The notes under the pieces are model-generated. The model was not told the DNA's origin. It searched no databases and saw nothing but the letters and a program-made list of their open reading frames with translations. Made by a program: the position numbers and the translations under genes. Shown here one piece after another: positions 35,937 to 46,159 of a stretch of DNA of 64,000 nt; position 1 is the stretch's first letter; every line of letters starts with the position of its first letter. The stretch is taken from positions 496,001 to 560,000 of the forward strand of contig CAWDMX010000004.1 in assembly GCA_963803545.1 (NCBI GenBank). Reading direction: 5' to 3'. The stretch comes from Legionella_C sp963803545. GTDB lineage: Bacteria > Pseudomonadota > Gammaproteobacteria > Legionellales > Legionellaceae.

Positions 35937-36651
35937 ATCTACAATCGATCCTATCGAGTTGCGCAAATTTGCTCAGTTAGCCGAGCAATGGTGGCACGTC
36001 GATGGGGAGTTAAAAACACTGCACGATATCAATCCATTAAGAATGCAATTTATTACCGATACGGTGCCTGTAGCGGCGAAAAAAATATTGGATGTTGGGT
36101 GCGGCGGAGGGATTTTAACAGAGGCCCTGGCTAAATCGGGGGCTAAAGTCACGGGAATAGACGCAGAGCAATCGGTTATTAACGCGGCTAAATTGCATGC
36201 TCTTAATACCAATCTATCCGTAGATTATCAGTGCGGTCCTCTTGAGACCTTTGAATCGGCGCCCTTTGAAGTTATAACCTGTATGGAGATGCTCGAGCAT
36301 GTTGCATCACCTGAAACAGTTATTAACCATTGTGCGCGACTCTTGCTGCCCCATGGGTATTTATTTTTATCAACCATCAATCGCACCGTGAAAGCTTACG
36401 CGACAACCATTTTTGCAGCTGAATATTTATTTAATTTACTACCGCGTCAAACGCACGATTATCAAAAGTTTATCAAACCATCGGAGCTTGCTGCGATGGC
36501 CCGTGGTGCAAACTTAGACGTGATTGGTTTAAAAGGTATCGCCTATAACCCAATTACACGCCAAGCAAGCTTTACTAAAACAGTTGCTGCCAATTATGTG
36601 TTGGTGTGCAGAAAATTAAGTTCTCTTGAAATGCAAAGCGGGGGCTCGTGA
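35926..36651 (+). CDS. ubiG: Ubiquinone biosynthesis O-methyltransferase
   Basis: 241 aa. UbiG performs both O-methylations in ubiquinone synthesis, using SAM. It starts with FAQLAEQWWHVDGELKTLH, the UbiG signature including WW, followed by SAM motif I ILDVGCGGGILTEALAKSGA and TCMEMLEHV. STINRTVKAYATTIFAAEYL completes the family pattern. It overlaps the UDG-like gene, suggesting coupled translation. The next gene downstream is the large autotransporter with its own leader region. Confidence 0.95.
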   Translation: MNTESTIDPIELRKFAQLAEQWWHVDGELKTLHDINPLRMQFITDTVPVAAKKILDVGCGGGILTEALAKSGAKVTGIDAEQSVINAAKLHALNTNLSVDYQCGPLETFESAPFEVITCMEMLEHVASPETVINHCARLLLPHGYLFLSTINRTVKAYATTIFAAEYLFNLLPRQTHDYQKFIKPSELAAMARGANLDVIGLKGIAYNPITRQASFTKTVAANYVLVCRKLSSLEMQSGGS

Positions 36652-36807
36652 TCGTACTGAAACAAACGGACACTCTTACTAATTAATCGCTAATTAAAAA
36701 TCGATAATAATTAATAGATAAGAGCGTATGCAAACAAGTTTGTGTATTGTTTAGCATCTAAAATGCAGTGGTTAAATTCAACTACCATGAATAAAAAGGA
36801 TTTTTTA

Positions 36808-39800
36808 ATGGCTTTAATAACAAATTGTAGTTTTTCTGATAAAACAATTATTCCCGCGTTGTTTTGTTTTTTTATTTCATCCCAAGCCTTTGCTCTAGAC
36901 TCCACCTGGACCGGAACACTCAATACTTCCTGGGGAGCTGTGGGGAATTGGAGTGCCGGCATTCCTGGTTTACCACTGGGTTCTGCAGCGGACAAAGCAA
37001 CGTTTACAGGAACGACAACGTTTACAACGGTGGATAACAATAATGTTGCACGAACTTTGTCCGCTCTTGAGTTTAACGCCAGCGCAACACAATACACGAT
37101 AACCAACTTAACCGCGGGTGGCGCTTTAACCTTGGGTGGCCAAGGAATTTCTAATAATTCAGCAAATACTCAACTTATCACTAATACGCGAAATTTTACT
37201 TTTACGAATTCAGCAGATGCTGGAACTAATCTTTTATTTAATAACAACAGCGGGGGAGTGCTCAGCTTTTTAGGCAGCAGTACCGCAACCAACGCTACTA
37301 TTATAAATGCAGGCACCTTGACTATTTCAGGATTGACGGCCAGTGAAATTTCAATAGGAAGCCTTTCAGGCACCGCGGGAACAGTTAACGTAGGCGCTAA
37401 AAAGCTTAAAACAGGTGTTTTAAATACATCAACTACAGTTGCCTCGCTGATTTCAGGCGTTGGCGGCACTTTAGAAAAACAAGGTTCAGGTACTTTAACC
37501 CTAACAGGTGCAAATACTTATTCGGGTGGAACAACCGTGTCGTCGGGAAGCTTGCAAATTGGTGCGGGAGGCACGGTTGGTAGTATTGCCGGAGATGTTA
37601 TAAATAATGCGGCGCTGCTGTTTAACCGCTCAAACAACCTAACTTACGCTGGGATTGTTTTAGGGGTTGGAACGCTTACCAAGCTTGGCGCTGGAGTGCT
37701 CACCCTAACAGGAAATCAGACGTATAGCGGGGACACCATCATCAGTGCAGGTACTGTGAGCATTGGCAGTGGCGGCGCTTCCGGCAGTATTGCGGGCAAC
37801 ATCGTTAATAATGCCGCAGTGATTTTTAATCGCTCCGATTCTAATACCTATGCTGGGGTTATTAGCGGCTCGGGGAGTTTGCAAAAATCAGGTGCGGGTG
37901 TTTTAAGCGTGACCGGGGATAATCTTTATACGGGTACAACGACTATTACAACCGGTACCTTAAGTATTGGTGATGGGGGAACCTCAGGTAGTATTGTTGG
38001 AAATAGCGCCAATAGCGCTATTCTTCGTTTTAATCGCTCCGATAATTTAGCGTACAATGGCGTGATTAGCGGTACCGGTTCTTTACAAAAACAAGGTGCT
38101 GGAATATTAACTCTTTCTGGCAACAATACGTATTCAGGAACAACCACTATATCGGCAGGAACGCTGGTTTTAACGGGGAATAAATCGGGTGCAGGAACAA
38201 CTACTGTTAACGGCACAACCAATTTGCGCGTTGGTAATGGCGGTGTAACCGGCTCTATTGCCGGGAATATTGTTAATAATGGTACGGTTTCTTTTAATCG
38301 CTCTGATGCAATCACATACTCCAGTGTAATTAGTGGTCTAGGCGTCTTAGAGCAATTAGGCTCAGGAATTCTCACGCTCACAGGCGCCAATACTTTTAGC
38401 GGTGGAACAACCGTGTCGTCGGGAAGCTTGCAAATTGGTGCGGGAGGCACGGTTGGTAGTATTGCCGGAGATGTTATAAATAATGCGGCGCTGCTGTTTA
38501 ACCGCTCAAACAACCTAACTTACGCTGGGATTGTTTCAGGGGTTGGAACGCTTACCAAGCTTGGCGCTGGAGTGCTCACCCTAACAGGAAATCAGACGTA
38601 TAGCGGGGACACCAACATCAGTGCAGGTACTGTGAGCATTGGCAGTGGCGGCGCTTCCGGCAGTATTGCGGGCAACATCGTTAATAATGCCGCAGTGATT
38701 TTTAATCGCTCCGATTCTAATACCTATGCTGGGGTTATTAGCGGCTCGGGGAGTTTGCAAAAATCAGGTGCGGGAACGCTCTCTCTTACAGATAATAATT
38801 CATATACAGGCCAAACCTTTTTGAATCAAGGCACAATTAGCATTAGCCAAGATGCTAATTTAGGCACAGGAGGACTAACGTTTAATGGAGGAGTTCTACA
38901 GAATTCAGCTAATTTAACAATCAATAGAACGGCTACTCTTAATGTTGGAAACGGAACCTTCTTTACCGATGCAGGCACAACGCTCACCTATAACGGAGAA
39001 ATAACGGGGGTAGGGCAGCTTCGAAAAATGGGCGATGGAACAATGATTCTAGGAAGTTCTCTGAATAATTATTCGGACGGCACACTAATAATGGATGGTA
39101 CAATTCAGGCAACCACTGCAACGCTACCTGGAAATGTTAGTGTCAATAGTGGCGCTTTTTTAGAGTTTGCGCAAAATTTTGATGGTACTTACAACGGTGT
39201 TATTAGCGGCGCGGGTGATGTGATAAAGGATGGAAGCGGTAATGTCACCTTAACGGGAATCCAAACCTACAGCGGCCAAACAACGATTAACCAAGGTGGG
39301 ATACAAGGAACATCGACTTCTATTAATAATCAAAACGTCAATACAACAGCTGCCAATGCCGCCCTTATTTTTAATCAAAATTTTGATGGACTATACGGCG
39401 GTGTTTTAAGCGGGTTGGGATCTTTGCTAAAGTTTGGCACAGGTACAGTAACACTGGCAGGAGCAAGTACTTATACGGGCGGAACTTTTATTGATACAGG
39501 AGCTTTACGCATTAGTGCTGCTGAAAATATAGGAAGTAGCACAAGCTCACTTGTCTTTTTTTCTGGTGCGTTAATCACTACAGCGTCAATGACTTTAGAT
39601 AACAGCACTCATCTTGGTTTACTTGGAGGAACGTTCGCCACTGACCCTGCAACCGCATTACGGTTGAATGGCCCGGTTATGGGAGTGGGCTCATTAACGA
39701 AAGAAGGGTCTGGAACGCTTATCCTTAATAATTCTAACAATACTTATACTGGAGGAACGATTGTACAAGACGGTATTCTTAAAGCCGGCGTTGCTGGAGG

Positions 39801-41571
39801 GCTCCGTGATCATTCGCAATACACCATTAATGGTGGTCAGCTTAATTTAAATGGGTACGCACTTAGTATGGAGGTTCTAAGCGGTCTTGGCGGGGCGGTT
39901 GATTCTTCGTTTGCACGGTTAACCTTAGAACAAGACATGAATTCAATTTATGCGGGCTCCTTTATCGGTGATACTACCGCAATTATTGAAAAAACCAGTT
40001 CTGGTCAACTTACGTTAAGTGGGAACAGTTTGGGCTATCAAGGAAGCATGAATATCTTTCAGGGCACGCTCGCGATGGATGGACAGTTTGGCGGTGCTCT
40101 CAGTATAGGAAGTTTAGGAACCTTAAAAGGCGTCGGAATAGTAAATGACTTGTCAGTATACGGAACAATTGCGCCAGGCAATTCAATTGGAACCTTAATT
40201 GTTAACGGTAATTATACTCAGCAACCCGGTTCTTTTTATGAATTAGAATTTAATCCCTCAGGTAGTTCCGATACAATCTTCGTATCAGGAGCTGCAACTA
40301 TCAATGGAGGAACAGTGAGGTTGCTTCCAGACCAACCTCCGTATGCCCCTGGAACGACGTATACTATTTTAGAAGCCCAAGGAGGGGTTTCAGGAACTTA
40401 CTCGGATTTGACTAACCCTAATTTACCTTATCTTTTTTTTGATTTGAGTTATGATGCGAATCATGTTTATTTGGGTGTGTTTAGGAGTGGCGTCGATTTT
40501 TCAGCACAAGCCGTAACCCCAAACCAAATTGCAACCGCGAATGCCATCGAAACGATTCGACCTTCGAATCCGCTGTACCTTTCCATCGCTAATTTAACTA
40601 CAACAGACCAAGCCCAGGCCGCTTTTAATTTGTTATCAGGAGAAATTCATGCTTCAACATTAGGCTCTGTAATTGAGGAAAGCCGCTATTTGAGAGAGGC
40701 TATATTTCAACATCTTGCGGATGAAAGCTCTAATAAAAATGAAGGATTATGGCTAAGAACGTATAATGCTAAAACCACACGTACCACCAATAATAATGCC
40801 GCCACGTTAGATGGGAGCAGTTCTGGATTCTTTATAGGTGTGGATAAAAATATTACTTCAAATGTAAAAATAGGTAGCGTGCTAGGTTATGGTACTCGTC
40901 AAGATACGGTGCCGGATAGACTTTCAAAAGCTGATTTAAATCAATTTGATTTTGCCTTGTTTTCAGAATATACGCACCAGCCTTTTTATCTTAGATACGG
41001 TTATGGGCATTTTTGGTATTCTGCCTCCACCAAGAGAGCGGTTGCATTACCTACCTTGGCTAACTACTTGAAATCTGATTATAAGCTTTACTCGGATCAA
41101 TTCTTTATAGAAATGGAGCTTAAAGGTTTGTATAAAAATATTCCAATAGACCCGATTGCGCAACTTGTTCTTATTGAAGCAGGAACGAATGGATTTAATG
41201 AACGGGGTGGCGTGAGTGCGCTTCGCGGTGCGGCCAATCGTATGAAAACACCGGTTACAACATTGGGCTTTAGAAGTAAATCTACTCTGTACAAGTCAGA
41301 GAAATTAGGATTGAATGGCAATGGAATGCTCGGATGGCAGCATGCTTACGCTAGTACATTACCCACTAGTACCATGGCTTTTGCAACAGGCGCTGATTTT
41401 TTAATTAGAGGCACGCCAATTGCGAAGAACAGCGCATTAGTAAACGCAGGAATTGAATTTAAAATTCTGCAATACGACTCTTTAAAAATGGATGTATTTT
41501 ATCAAGGGGTTTTTGCAGACAAGGTTTCAAATAATAGTATATTAATTGCATTAAACTGGAAGTTTAACTAG
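36808..41571 (+). CDS. Autotransporter with passenger-associated transport repeats (type Va secretion)
   Basis: 1587 aa from ATG 36808, chosen for AAGGA 7 bases before it; ATG 36787 would lengthen the leader. A signal peptide (IIPALFCFFISSQAFA) precedes a long beta-helical passenger of Gly/Ser/Thr/Asn-rich repeats, with at least ten copies of GxLTLTGxNTYSGGTTVSSG type. The linker GTIAPGNSIGTLIVNGNYTQ and the 277-residue C-terminal barrel (from NEGLWLRTYN, about 1310, to the last residues ALNWKFN with a terminal aromatic) are typical. It would be exported across the outer membrane and may act in adhesion. It shares its linker and barrel region with the autotransporter at 51570. An imperfect dyad (CTCTTA/TAAGAG, 36673-36724) lies upstream. 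Confidence 0.9.
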   Translation: MALITNCSFSDKTIIPALFCFFISSQAFALDSTWTGTLNTSWGAVGNWSAGIPGLPLGSAADKATFTGTTTFTTVDNNNVARTLSALEFNASATQYTITNLTAGGALTLGGQGISNNSANTQLITNTRNFTFTNSADAGTNLLFNNNSGGVLSFLGSSTATNATIINAGTLTISGLTASEISIGSLSGTAGTVNVGAKKLKTGVLNTSTTVASLISGVGGTLEKQGSGTLTLTGANTYSGGTTVSSGSLQIGAGGTVGSIAGDVINNAALLFNRSNNLTYAGIVLGVGTLTKLGAGVLTLTGNQTYSGDTIISAGTVSIGSGGASGSIAGNIVNNAAVIFNRSDSNTYAGVISGSGSLQKSGAGVLSVTGDNLYTGTTTITTGTLSIGDGGTSGSIVGNSANSAILRFNRSDNLAYNGVISGTGSLQKQGAGILTLSGNNTYSGTTTISAGTLVLTGNKSGAGTTTVNGTTNLRVGNGGVTGSIAGNIVNNGTVSFNRSDAITYSSVISGLGVLEQLGSGILTLTGANTFSGGTTVSSGSLQIGAGGTVGSIAGDVINNAALLFNRSNNLTYAGIVSGVGTLTKLGAGVLTLTGNQTYSGDTNISAGTVSIGSGGASGSIAGNIVNNAAVIFNRSDSNTYAGVISGSGSLQKSGAGTLSLTDNNSYTGQTFLNQGTISISQDANLGTGGLTFNGGVLQNSANLTINRTATLNVGNGTFFTDAGTTLTYNGEITGVGQLRKMGDGTMILGSSLNNYSDGTLIMDGTIQATTATLPGNVSVNSGAFLEFAQNFDGTYNGVISGAGDVIKDGSGNVTLTGIQTYSGQTTINQGGIQGTSTSINNQNVNTTAANAALIFNQNFDGLYGGVLSGLGSLLKFGTGTVTLAGASTYTGGTFIDTGALRISAAENIGSSTSSLVFFSGALITTASMTLDNSTHLGLLGGTFATDPATALRLNGPVMGVGSLTKEGSGTLILNNSNNTYTGGTIVQDGILKAGVAGGLRDHSQYTINGGQLNLNGYALSMEVLSGLGGAVDSSFARLTLEQDMNSIYAGSFIGDTTAIIEKTSSGQLTLSGNSLGYQGSMNIFQGTLAMDGQFGGALSIGSLGTLKGVGIVNDLSVYGTIAPGNSIGTLIVNGNYTQQPGSFYELEFNPSGSSDTIFVSGAATINGGTVRLLPDQPPYAPGTTYTILEAQGGVSGTYSDLTNPNLPYLFFDLSYDANHVYLGVFRSGVDFSAQAVTPNQIATANAIETIRPSNPLYLSIANLTTTDQAQAAFNLLSGEIHASTLGSVIEESRYLREAIFQHLADESSNKNEGLWLRTYNAKTTRTTNNNAATLDGSSSGFFIGVDKNITSNVKIGSVLGYGTRQDTVPDRLSKADLNQFDFALFSEYTHQPFYLRYGYGHFWYSASTKRAVALPTLANYLKSDYKLYSDQFFIEMELKGLYKNIPIDPIAQLVLIEAGTNGFNERGGVSALRGAANRMKTPVTTLGFRSKSTLYKSEKLGLNGNGMLGWQHAYASTLPTSTMAFATGADFLIRGTPIAKNSALVNAGIEFKILQYDSLKMDVFYQGVFADKVSNNSILIALNWKFN
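37525..37898 (+). repeat. 374-bp intragenic repeat, copy 1
   Basis: Nearly identical to 38401-38774 (offset 876 bases); reading the two side by side I see two mismatches, at a T/C (ttttagg against tttcagg) and an A/T (accatca against accaaca). It encodes about 125 passenger residues. Other repeats in the gene are far more diverged, so this pair was copied or converted recently. Confidence 0.9.
38401..38774 (+). repeat. 374-bp intragenic repeat, copy 2
   Basis: Second copy of the unit at 37525-37898, in frame and in the same orientation. Recombination between the copies would delete or add 876 bases, a multiple of three, and so change passenger length by 292 residues without breaking the frame. 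Confidence 0.9.
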
Positions 41572-41591
41572 CTATAGTACGCTCAATAAAG

Positions 41592-41624
41592 CCCTCAGAG
41601 AATTTGTTAAACGTTCTCTGAGGG
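41592..41624. terminator. Bidirectional terminator hairpin
   Basis: CCCTCAGAGAA and TTCTCTGAGGG form a perfect 11-bp stem with an 11-base loop between the convergent autotransporter and ProQ-domain genes. On the minus strand it is followed by CTTTATT, so it would work best for the ProQ-domain gene, whose stop is 8 bases before it. Confidence 0.75.
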
Positions 41625-41632
41625 GCGAGCAA

Positions 41633-42022
41633 CTAATTGTCGGTGTCCGTTGGTTTTTGCGCAGCTACAGGTTTATCTTTTTTAGTTGTATAACGCTGTT
41701 GATAACGCTGAAAAGCGTATTTGGCTTGTTCTGCGGTGACAACATCGACTTCATTTCCGTATAAATCAACGCGCGCCGCGTCCAGTTTTTGGCAATTTAG
41801 ATAAGCTGGAGAACAGCTGTAATAGCTCAGCGCTTCGCGTAAAGCTTTCTTGCTAAAGTCGGGGGATTCCAGGCGTTCGTAAAAAATGATTATTTCGTCA
41901 AAAATACCAATTTGCAGAGGTTTAACTTGTTTGGACTGCTTAAAAAAAGCGCCTGGGAAGTGTTCAATTAGCCAATCAATAATAACTTGTTTTTCTTTTT
42001 TAAACTGAAGATTTGTACTCAT
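41633..42022 (-). CDS. ProQ/FinO-domain RNA chaperone (single-domain)
   Basis: 129 aa from ATG 42022, the start at which similarity begins; ATG upstream at 42067 is possible. The core KEKQVIIDWLIEHFPGAFFK, PLQIGIFDEI, KKALREALSYYSCSPAYL and AARVDLYGNEV is a ProQ/FinO fold, which binds structured small RNAs and mRNA 3' ends. It lacks the long linker and Tudor-like C-terminus of E. coli ProQ, resembling the minimal proteins such as Legionella RocC or Neisseria ProQ. The tail (TTKKDKPVAAQKPTDTDN) is basic, then acidic. It lies downstream of gltA on the same strand. Confidence 0.88.
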   Translation of the reverse strand: MSTNLQFKKEKQVIIDWLIEHFPGAFFKQSKQVKPLQIGIFDEIIIFYERLESPDFSKKALREALSYYSCSPAYLNCQKLDAARVDLYGNEVDVVTAEQAKYAFQRYQQRYTTKKDKPVAAQKPTDTDN

Positions 42023-42102
42023 AATAAATGTAAATCTAACCCAATTAACTGGACTATAAATTAACATAATCCAATTAATTGTGCTAGCAAAAAGAGGGTA
42101 GT

Positions 42103-43374
42103 TTATTTTACATCGCGATGTTTTTCACCGGTATACAGTTGGCGTGGTCTACCAATTTTAGCTTTTCCTGCAACCATTTCCATCCAATGCGACATCCAGC
42201 CAACGGTGCGCGCTAAAGCAAAAATTACGGTGTACATATTCGTAGGTATACCGATAGCGCTTAATGTTAGACCCGAATAAAAATCAACATTAGGGTATAG
42301 TTTTTTCTGAATAAAATACTCATCTTCTAAAGCGATACGCTCAAGCTCAAGCGCTAACTTGAACAGAGGGGCGTCTTTAGCACCAACCGCTTGTAAAACT
42401 TCATGACAGGTTTTGCGCATAACTTTTGCGCGAGGATCGTAGCTTCGATACACGCGATGCCCAAAGCCCATTAGTCTAAAAGGGTCGTCTTTGTCTTTAG
42501 CGCGCTTGATAAACGCATCAATATTTCCAACGTCGCCAATTTCTTTAAGCATGTTTAAGCACGCCTCATTAGCGCCACCATGCGCCGGCCCCCACAGCGC
42601 TCCAATACCCGCAGAGATGCACGCAAAAGGATTAGCGCCTGTAGATCCCGCTAAACGAACAGTGGATGTGGAAGCGTTTTGTTCGTGGTCTGCATGCAGG
42701 GTAAAAATGGTGTTCATTGCGTTAACAATAATGGGATTAAGCTTGGTGTCCTCTGTTGGTACGCCAAACATCATATGCAAAAAGTTCTCTGCGTAAGAAA
42801 GATTGTTTTGCGGATACATATAAGGCTGACCCACGGAGTATTTGTAACTCATCGCGGCAAGTGTAGGCATCTTTGCAATTAAGCGAATCGCCGAAGTATA
42901 ACGGTCTTCTTGGCTGTTTAAGTCCATAGTATCGTGATAAAAAGCCGATAAAGCACCTACGATACCAACCATTATTGCCATAGGGTGGGCGTCGCGTCGA
43001 AAACCATCTAAAAATCGATACATTTGTTGATGAACCATACTGTGGTTATTAATGAGGTTCGTAAATGTTTTTCTTTCAGGGCCGGTTGGAAGCTCCCCAT
43101 TTAATAAAAGATAACTGACCTCTAAAAAATCTTTTTTCTCGGCGAGCTGTTCAATAGGATAGCCTCGGTACAGTAGAATTCCTTTATCACCATCAATATA
43201 GGTTATTTTAGATTCACACGACGCGGTTGACACAAAGCCTGGGTCATACGTGAATAAATCCAACTTGCTTAAGCTATTGATATCAATTACATCGTTTCCA
43301 AGAGTAGGAGAGTAAATCGGCAAGTGAACCGTTTCATGGCCTTCCAAAGTTAGTTGAGCAGTTTTTGTGGTCAT
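42103..43374 (-). CDS. gltA: Citrate synthase
   Basis: 423 aa from ATG 43374 with AGGAGACAC before it; the frame upstream to 43446 is not needed. GltA condenses acetyl-CoA and oxaloacetate, the entry to the TCA cycle. Catalytic parts: AHGGANEAC with its His, GFGHRVYRSYDPR with the second His, and the Asp in YPNVDFYSGL. The type II hexameric form, as in other gammaproteobacteria, is suggested by length. It is divergent from gyrA, with about 205 bases between them. Confidence 0.97.
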   Translation of the reverse strand: MTTKTAQLTLEGHETVHLPIYSPTLGNDVIDINSLSKLDLFTYDPGFVSTASCESKITYIDGDKGILLYRGYPIEQLAEKKDFLEVSYLLLNGELPTGPERKTFTNLINNHSMVHQQMYRFLDGFRRDAHPMAIMVGIVGALSAFYHDTMDLNSQEDRYTSAIRLIAKMPTLAAMSYKYSVGQPYMYPQNNLSYAENFLHMMFGVPTEDTKLNPIIVNAMNTIFTLHADHEQNASTSTVRLAGSTGANPFACISAGIGALWGPAHGGANEACLNMLKEIGDVGNIDAFIKRAKDKDDPFRLMGFGHRVYRSYDPRAKVMRKTCHEVLQAVGAKDAPLFKLALELERIALEDEYFIQKKLYPNVDFYSGLTLSAIGIPTNMYTVIFALARTVGWMSHWMEMVAGKAKIGRPRQLYTGEKHRDVK

Positions 43375-43579
43375 TGTGTCTCCTAAATTATCAGCTAAGC
43401 AGCGTTGCATGCTGGGAACTATAGTAAAATGAAATGTAGCCGTCAATTTTAATCATCAGCTTTATAAAATTAATTACTATCTTGCAACTCTATTTGTTTT
43501 GTATTCAGGATTATATTCTATATACAGTGTTGTTGTGGTATTCTTACAGGCAAATTTTTCTATAGGAACTGTCTTAATT

Positions 43580-46159
43580 ATGGTCGACTCAGCCAAAGAA
43601 GTTATCCCCGTTAGCATTGAAGATGAATTAAAACAATCCTATCTTGATTATTCAATGAGTGTCATTGTTGGGCGAGCGCTGCCGGATGTGCGTGATGGGT
43701 TGAAGCCTGTACACAGGCGTGTGTTGTTTGCAATGAGCGAACTCAATAACGATTGGAATAAGCCGTATAAAAAATCCGCAAGAGTTGTGGGCGATGTGAT
43801 AGGTAAATACCACCCGCATGGCGATACGGCGGTTTATGACACTATTGTGCGCATGGCTCAACCTTTTTCACTGCGTTATATGCTGGTTGATGGTCAAGGT
43901 AACTTTGGATCCGTGGATGGCGATCGTGCGGCTGCTATGCGATATACCGAAATTAGAATGTCTAAAGTTGCGCACGCCTTGCTTGCGGACTTAGAGAAAG
44001 AAACCGTTGATTTCAGCCCCAACTACGATGAAACTGAATTCGCCCCCGTAGTATTACCCGCTCGCATTCCAAACCTTTTGGTTAATGGCTCGTCGGGTAT
44101 TGCTGTGGGCATGGCAACAAATATTCCACCGCACAATTTAACCGAAGTTGTGAATGCGTGCTTGGCGTTGGTTGAAAATCCAGAGTTGTCTATTGATGAG
44201 TTGCTTGAGTATATACCGGCACCAGACTTTCCAACTGCAGCAATCATTAACGGTCGAGCCGGCATTGTGCAGGCCTACCATACTGGACGCGGGCGTATTT
44301 ACATCCGTGCTCGAACGGACGTCGAAACCGATAGTAATAATCGGCAAGCAATTATCATCCAAGAATTACCTTATCAGGTTAATAAAGCTCGCTTGGTTGA
44401 AAAAATTGCTGCATTAGTTCGCGATAAAAAACTTGAAGGAATCTCGGGTTTACGCGATGAGTCCGATAAGCAGGGTATGCGTGTTGTTATCGAATTAAAA
44501 CGGGGTGAAGTTGCTGAGGTGGTGTTAAACAATCTCTACACGCACACACAGATGCAAAATGTTTTTGGTATAAATATGGTGGCTTTGGTTGACGGGCAAC
44601 CTAGACTGCTAAATCTGAAGCAAATATTATTGCATTTTATTCATCACCGCCGGGAAGTTGTAACCCGACGCACTATATTTGAACTAAAAAAAGCACGTAA
44701 TCGCGCCCATCTTTTGGAGGGCTTAGGTATTGCACTAGCAAACATTGATGAAATGATTGAGTTGATTAAAAACTCGCCAACTCCTCAAGACGCTAAAGAG
44801 GGGTTAATCGCTAAAAAGTGGAACGCCGGCTTAGTAAAATCCATGCTTAAAGAGTCTGGAGCCGATGCGTGTCGTCCTGATGATTTATCGGATTTTTATG
44901 GGTTACAGGATACCGGCTATCAACTTTCGCCGCTGCAAGCGCAGGCAATTCTTGAGTTGCGCTTGCACCGATTAACGGCACTCGAACAAGACAAAATTAT
45001 AAGCGAATTTCATGATTTGCTACTTTTGATTAAAGGCCTATTAGAAATATTGTCATCACCTGATAAATTAATGGAAATTATTCACACAGAGCTTCTTGAA
45101 ATTAAAAGCCAGTTTGGCGATGAGCGACGTACGGAGGTCATTGCGTCTCAAGAAGATTTAACGATTGAAGATTTAATTACAGAAGAAGATGTCGTAGTTA
45201 CGCTTTCCCATGAAGGGTATGTAAAATATCAACCGACCTCAATGTATCAAGCCCAACGCCGGGGTGGTAAGGGCAAATCCGCAACCAATGTCAAAGATGA
45301 AGATTTTATTGAACGGCTAATAATTGCAAGTACGCACGATACTTTACTATGTTTTTCAAACCACGGCAAATTGTATTGGCTTAAGGCTTACCAACTGCCC
45401 TTAGCAAGCCGTGTATCTCGCGGCAAACCTATTATTAATATCTTACCCTTAGCTGCAGATGAAGCGATTTCTGCAATGCTGCCTGTGCGTGAATACCAAG
45501 AGGGGTTGTTTGTCTTTATGGCCACCAAGTTCGGTACCGTTAAAAAAGTACCTCTAGAAGCCTTTAGTCGTCCCCGTGCAAATGGAATTATTGCTGTGGA
45601 TCTGGATGAGGGCGATCGTTTGGTGGGTGTTGATATTACCAGTGGCGATAAAGATATTATGTTGTTCACGGACGCGGGCAAAGTAGTGCGTTTTAATGAA
45701 TCTAAGGTACGAGCAATGGGACGTACAGCACGTGGAGTACGTGGAATTCGTCTTGGCCAAGAGCAATCGGTAATATCATTAGTAGTAGCCAACGATGAGG
45801 GCACAATCCTTACAGCTACTGAAAACGGGTACGGTAAACGCACAAACGTTAATGAATACCGCGTTTCTGGACGTGGCGGACAAGGTGTAATTTCTATTCA
45901 AATAAGCGAGCGCAATGGTAAGGTAGTGCGGGCATCGCAAGTAAACGATACCGATGGTGCAATGTTAATAACCGACCGAGGAACCCTGGTCCGTTTTAAA
46001 GTAGGAGAATTATCTATTATAGGTAGAAACACCCAAGGTGTTCGCTTAATAAACGTCAGCGAAGGTGAAAAAGTCGTTGGAATGCAGCGTATTGAGGAGC
46101 TGGATGAAGAAGTTCCTATAATAGAAGAGGGTAGTTTGATAGACAATGACAATGAATAG
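43580..46159 (+). CDS. gyrA: DNA gyrase subunit A
   Basis: 859 aa from ATG 43580 with AGGAAC upstream; the earlier ATG at 43499 adds a hydrophobic stretch foreign to GyrA. The catalytic Tyr is in AAMRYTEIRMSK, and the quinolone region reads HPHGDTAVYDTIVRMAQP, with Thr at the position of Ser83 and Asp at that of Asp87, an unmutated-looking state. The GyrA box appears as QRRGGKG, and six C-terminal blades follow. It overlaps serC by 14 bases. No surprising features. Confidence 0.98.
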   Translation: MVDSAKEVIPVSIEDELKQSYLDYSMSVIVGRALPDVRDGLKPVHRRVLFAMSELNNDWNKPYKKSARVVGDVIGKYHPHGDTAVYDTIVRMAQPFSLRYMLVDGQGNFGSVDGDRAAAMRYTEIRMSKVAHALLADLEKETVDFSPNYDETEFAPVVLPARIPNLLVNGSSGIAVGMATNIPPHNLTEVVNACLALVENPELSIDELLEYIPAPDFPTAAIINGRAGIVQAYHTGRGRIYIRARTDVETDSNNRQAIIIQELPYQVNKARLVEKIAALVRDKKLEGISGLRDESDKQGMRVVIELKRGEVAEVVLNNLYTHTQMQNVFGINMVALVDGQPRLLNLKQILLHFIHHRREVVTRRTIFELKKARNRAHLLEGLGIALANIDEMIELIKNSPTPQDAKEGLIAKKWNAGLVKSMLKESGADACRPDDLSDFYGLQDTGYQLSPLQAQAILELRLHRLTALEQDKIISEFHDLLLLIKGLLEILSSPDKLMEIIHTELLEIKSQFGDERRTEVIASQEDLTIEDLITEEDVVVTLSHEGYVKYQPTSMYQAQRRGGKGKSATNVKDEDFIERLIIASTHDTLLCFSNHGKLYWLKAYQLPLASRVSRGKPIINILPLAADEAISAMLPVREYQEGLFVFMATKFGTVKKVPLEAFSRPRANGIIAVDLDEGDRLVGVDITSGDKDIMLFTDAGKVVRFNESKVRAMGRTARGVRGIRLGQEQSVISLVVANDEGTILTATENGYGKRTNVNEYRVSGRGGQGVISIQISERNGKVVRASQVNDTDGAMLITDRGTLVRFKVGELSIIGRNTQGVRLINVSEGEKVVGMQRIEELDEEVPIIEEGSLIDNDNE

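Noticed and set aside
37500..40100. Long antisense open frames across the autotransporter
   Set aside because: They are by-products of Gly/Thr/Asn-rich codon use in the real gene; their translations are Pro/Val/Leu-rich with no domain and no ribosome site.
43499..43579. N-terminal hydrophobic extension of GyrA
   Set aside because: The upstream ATG adds residues not found in GyrA; the ATG at 43580 has a ribosome site and the family start.
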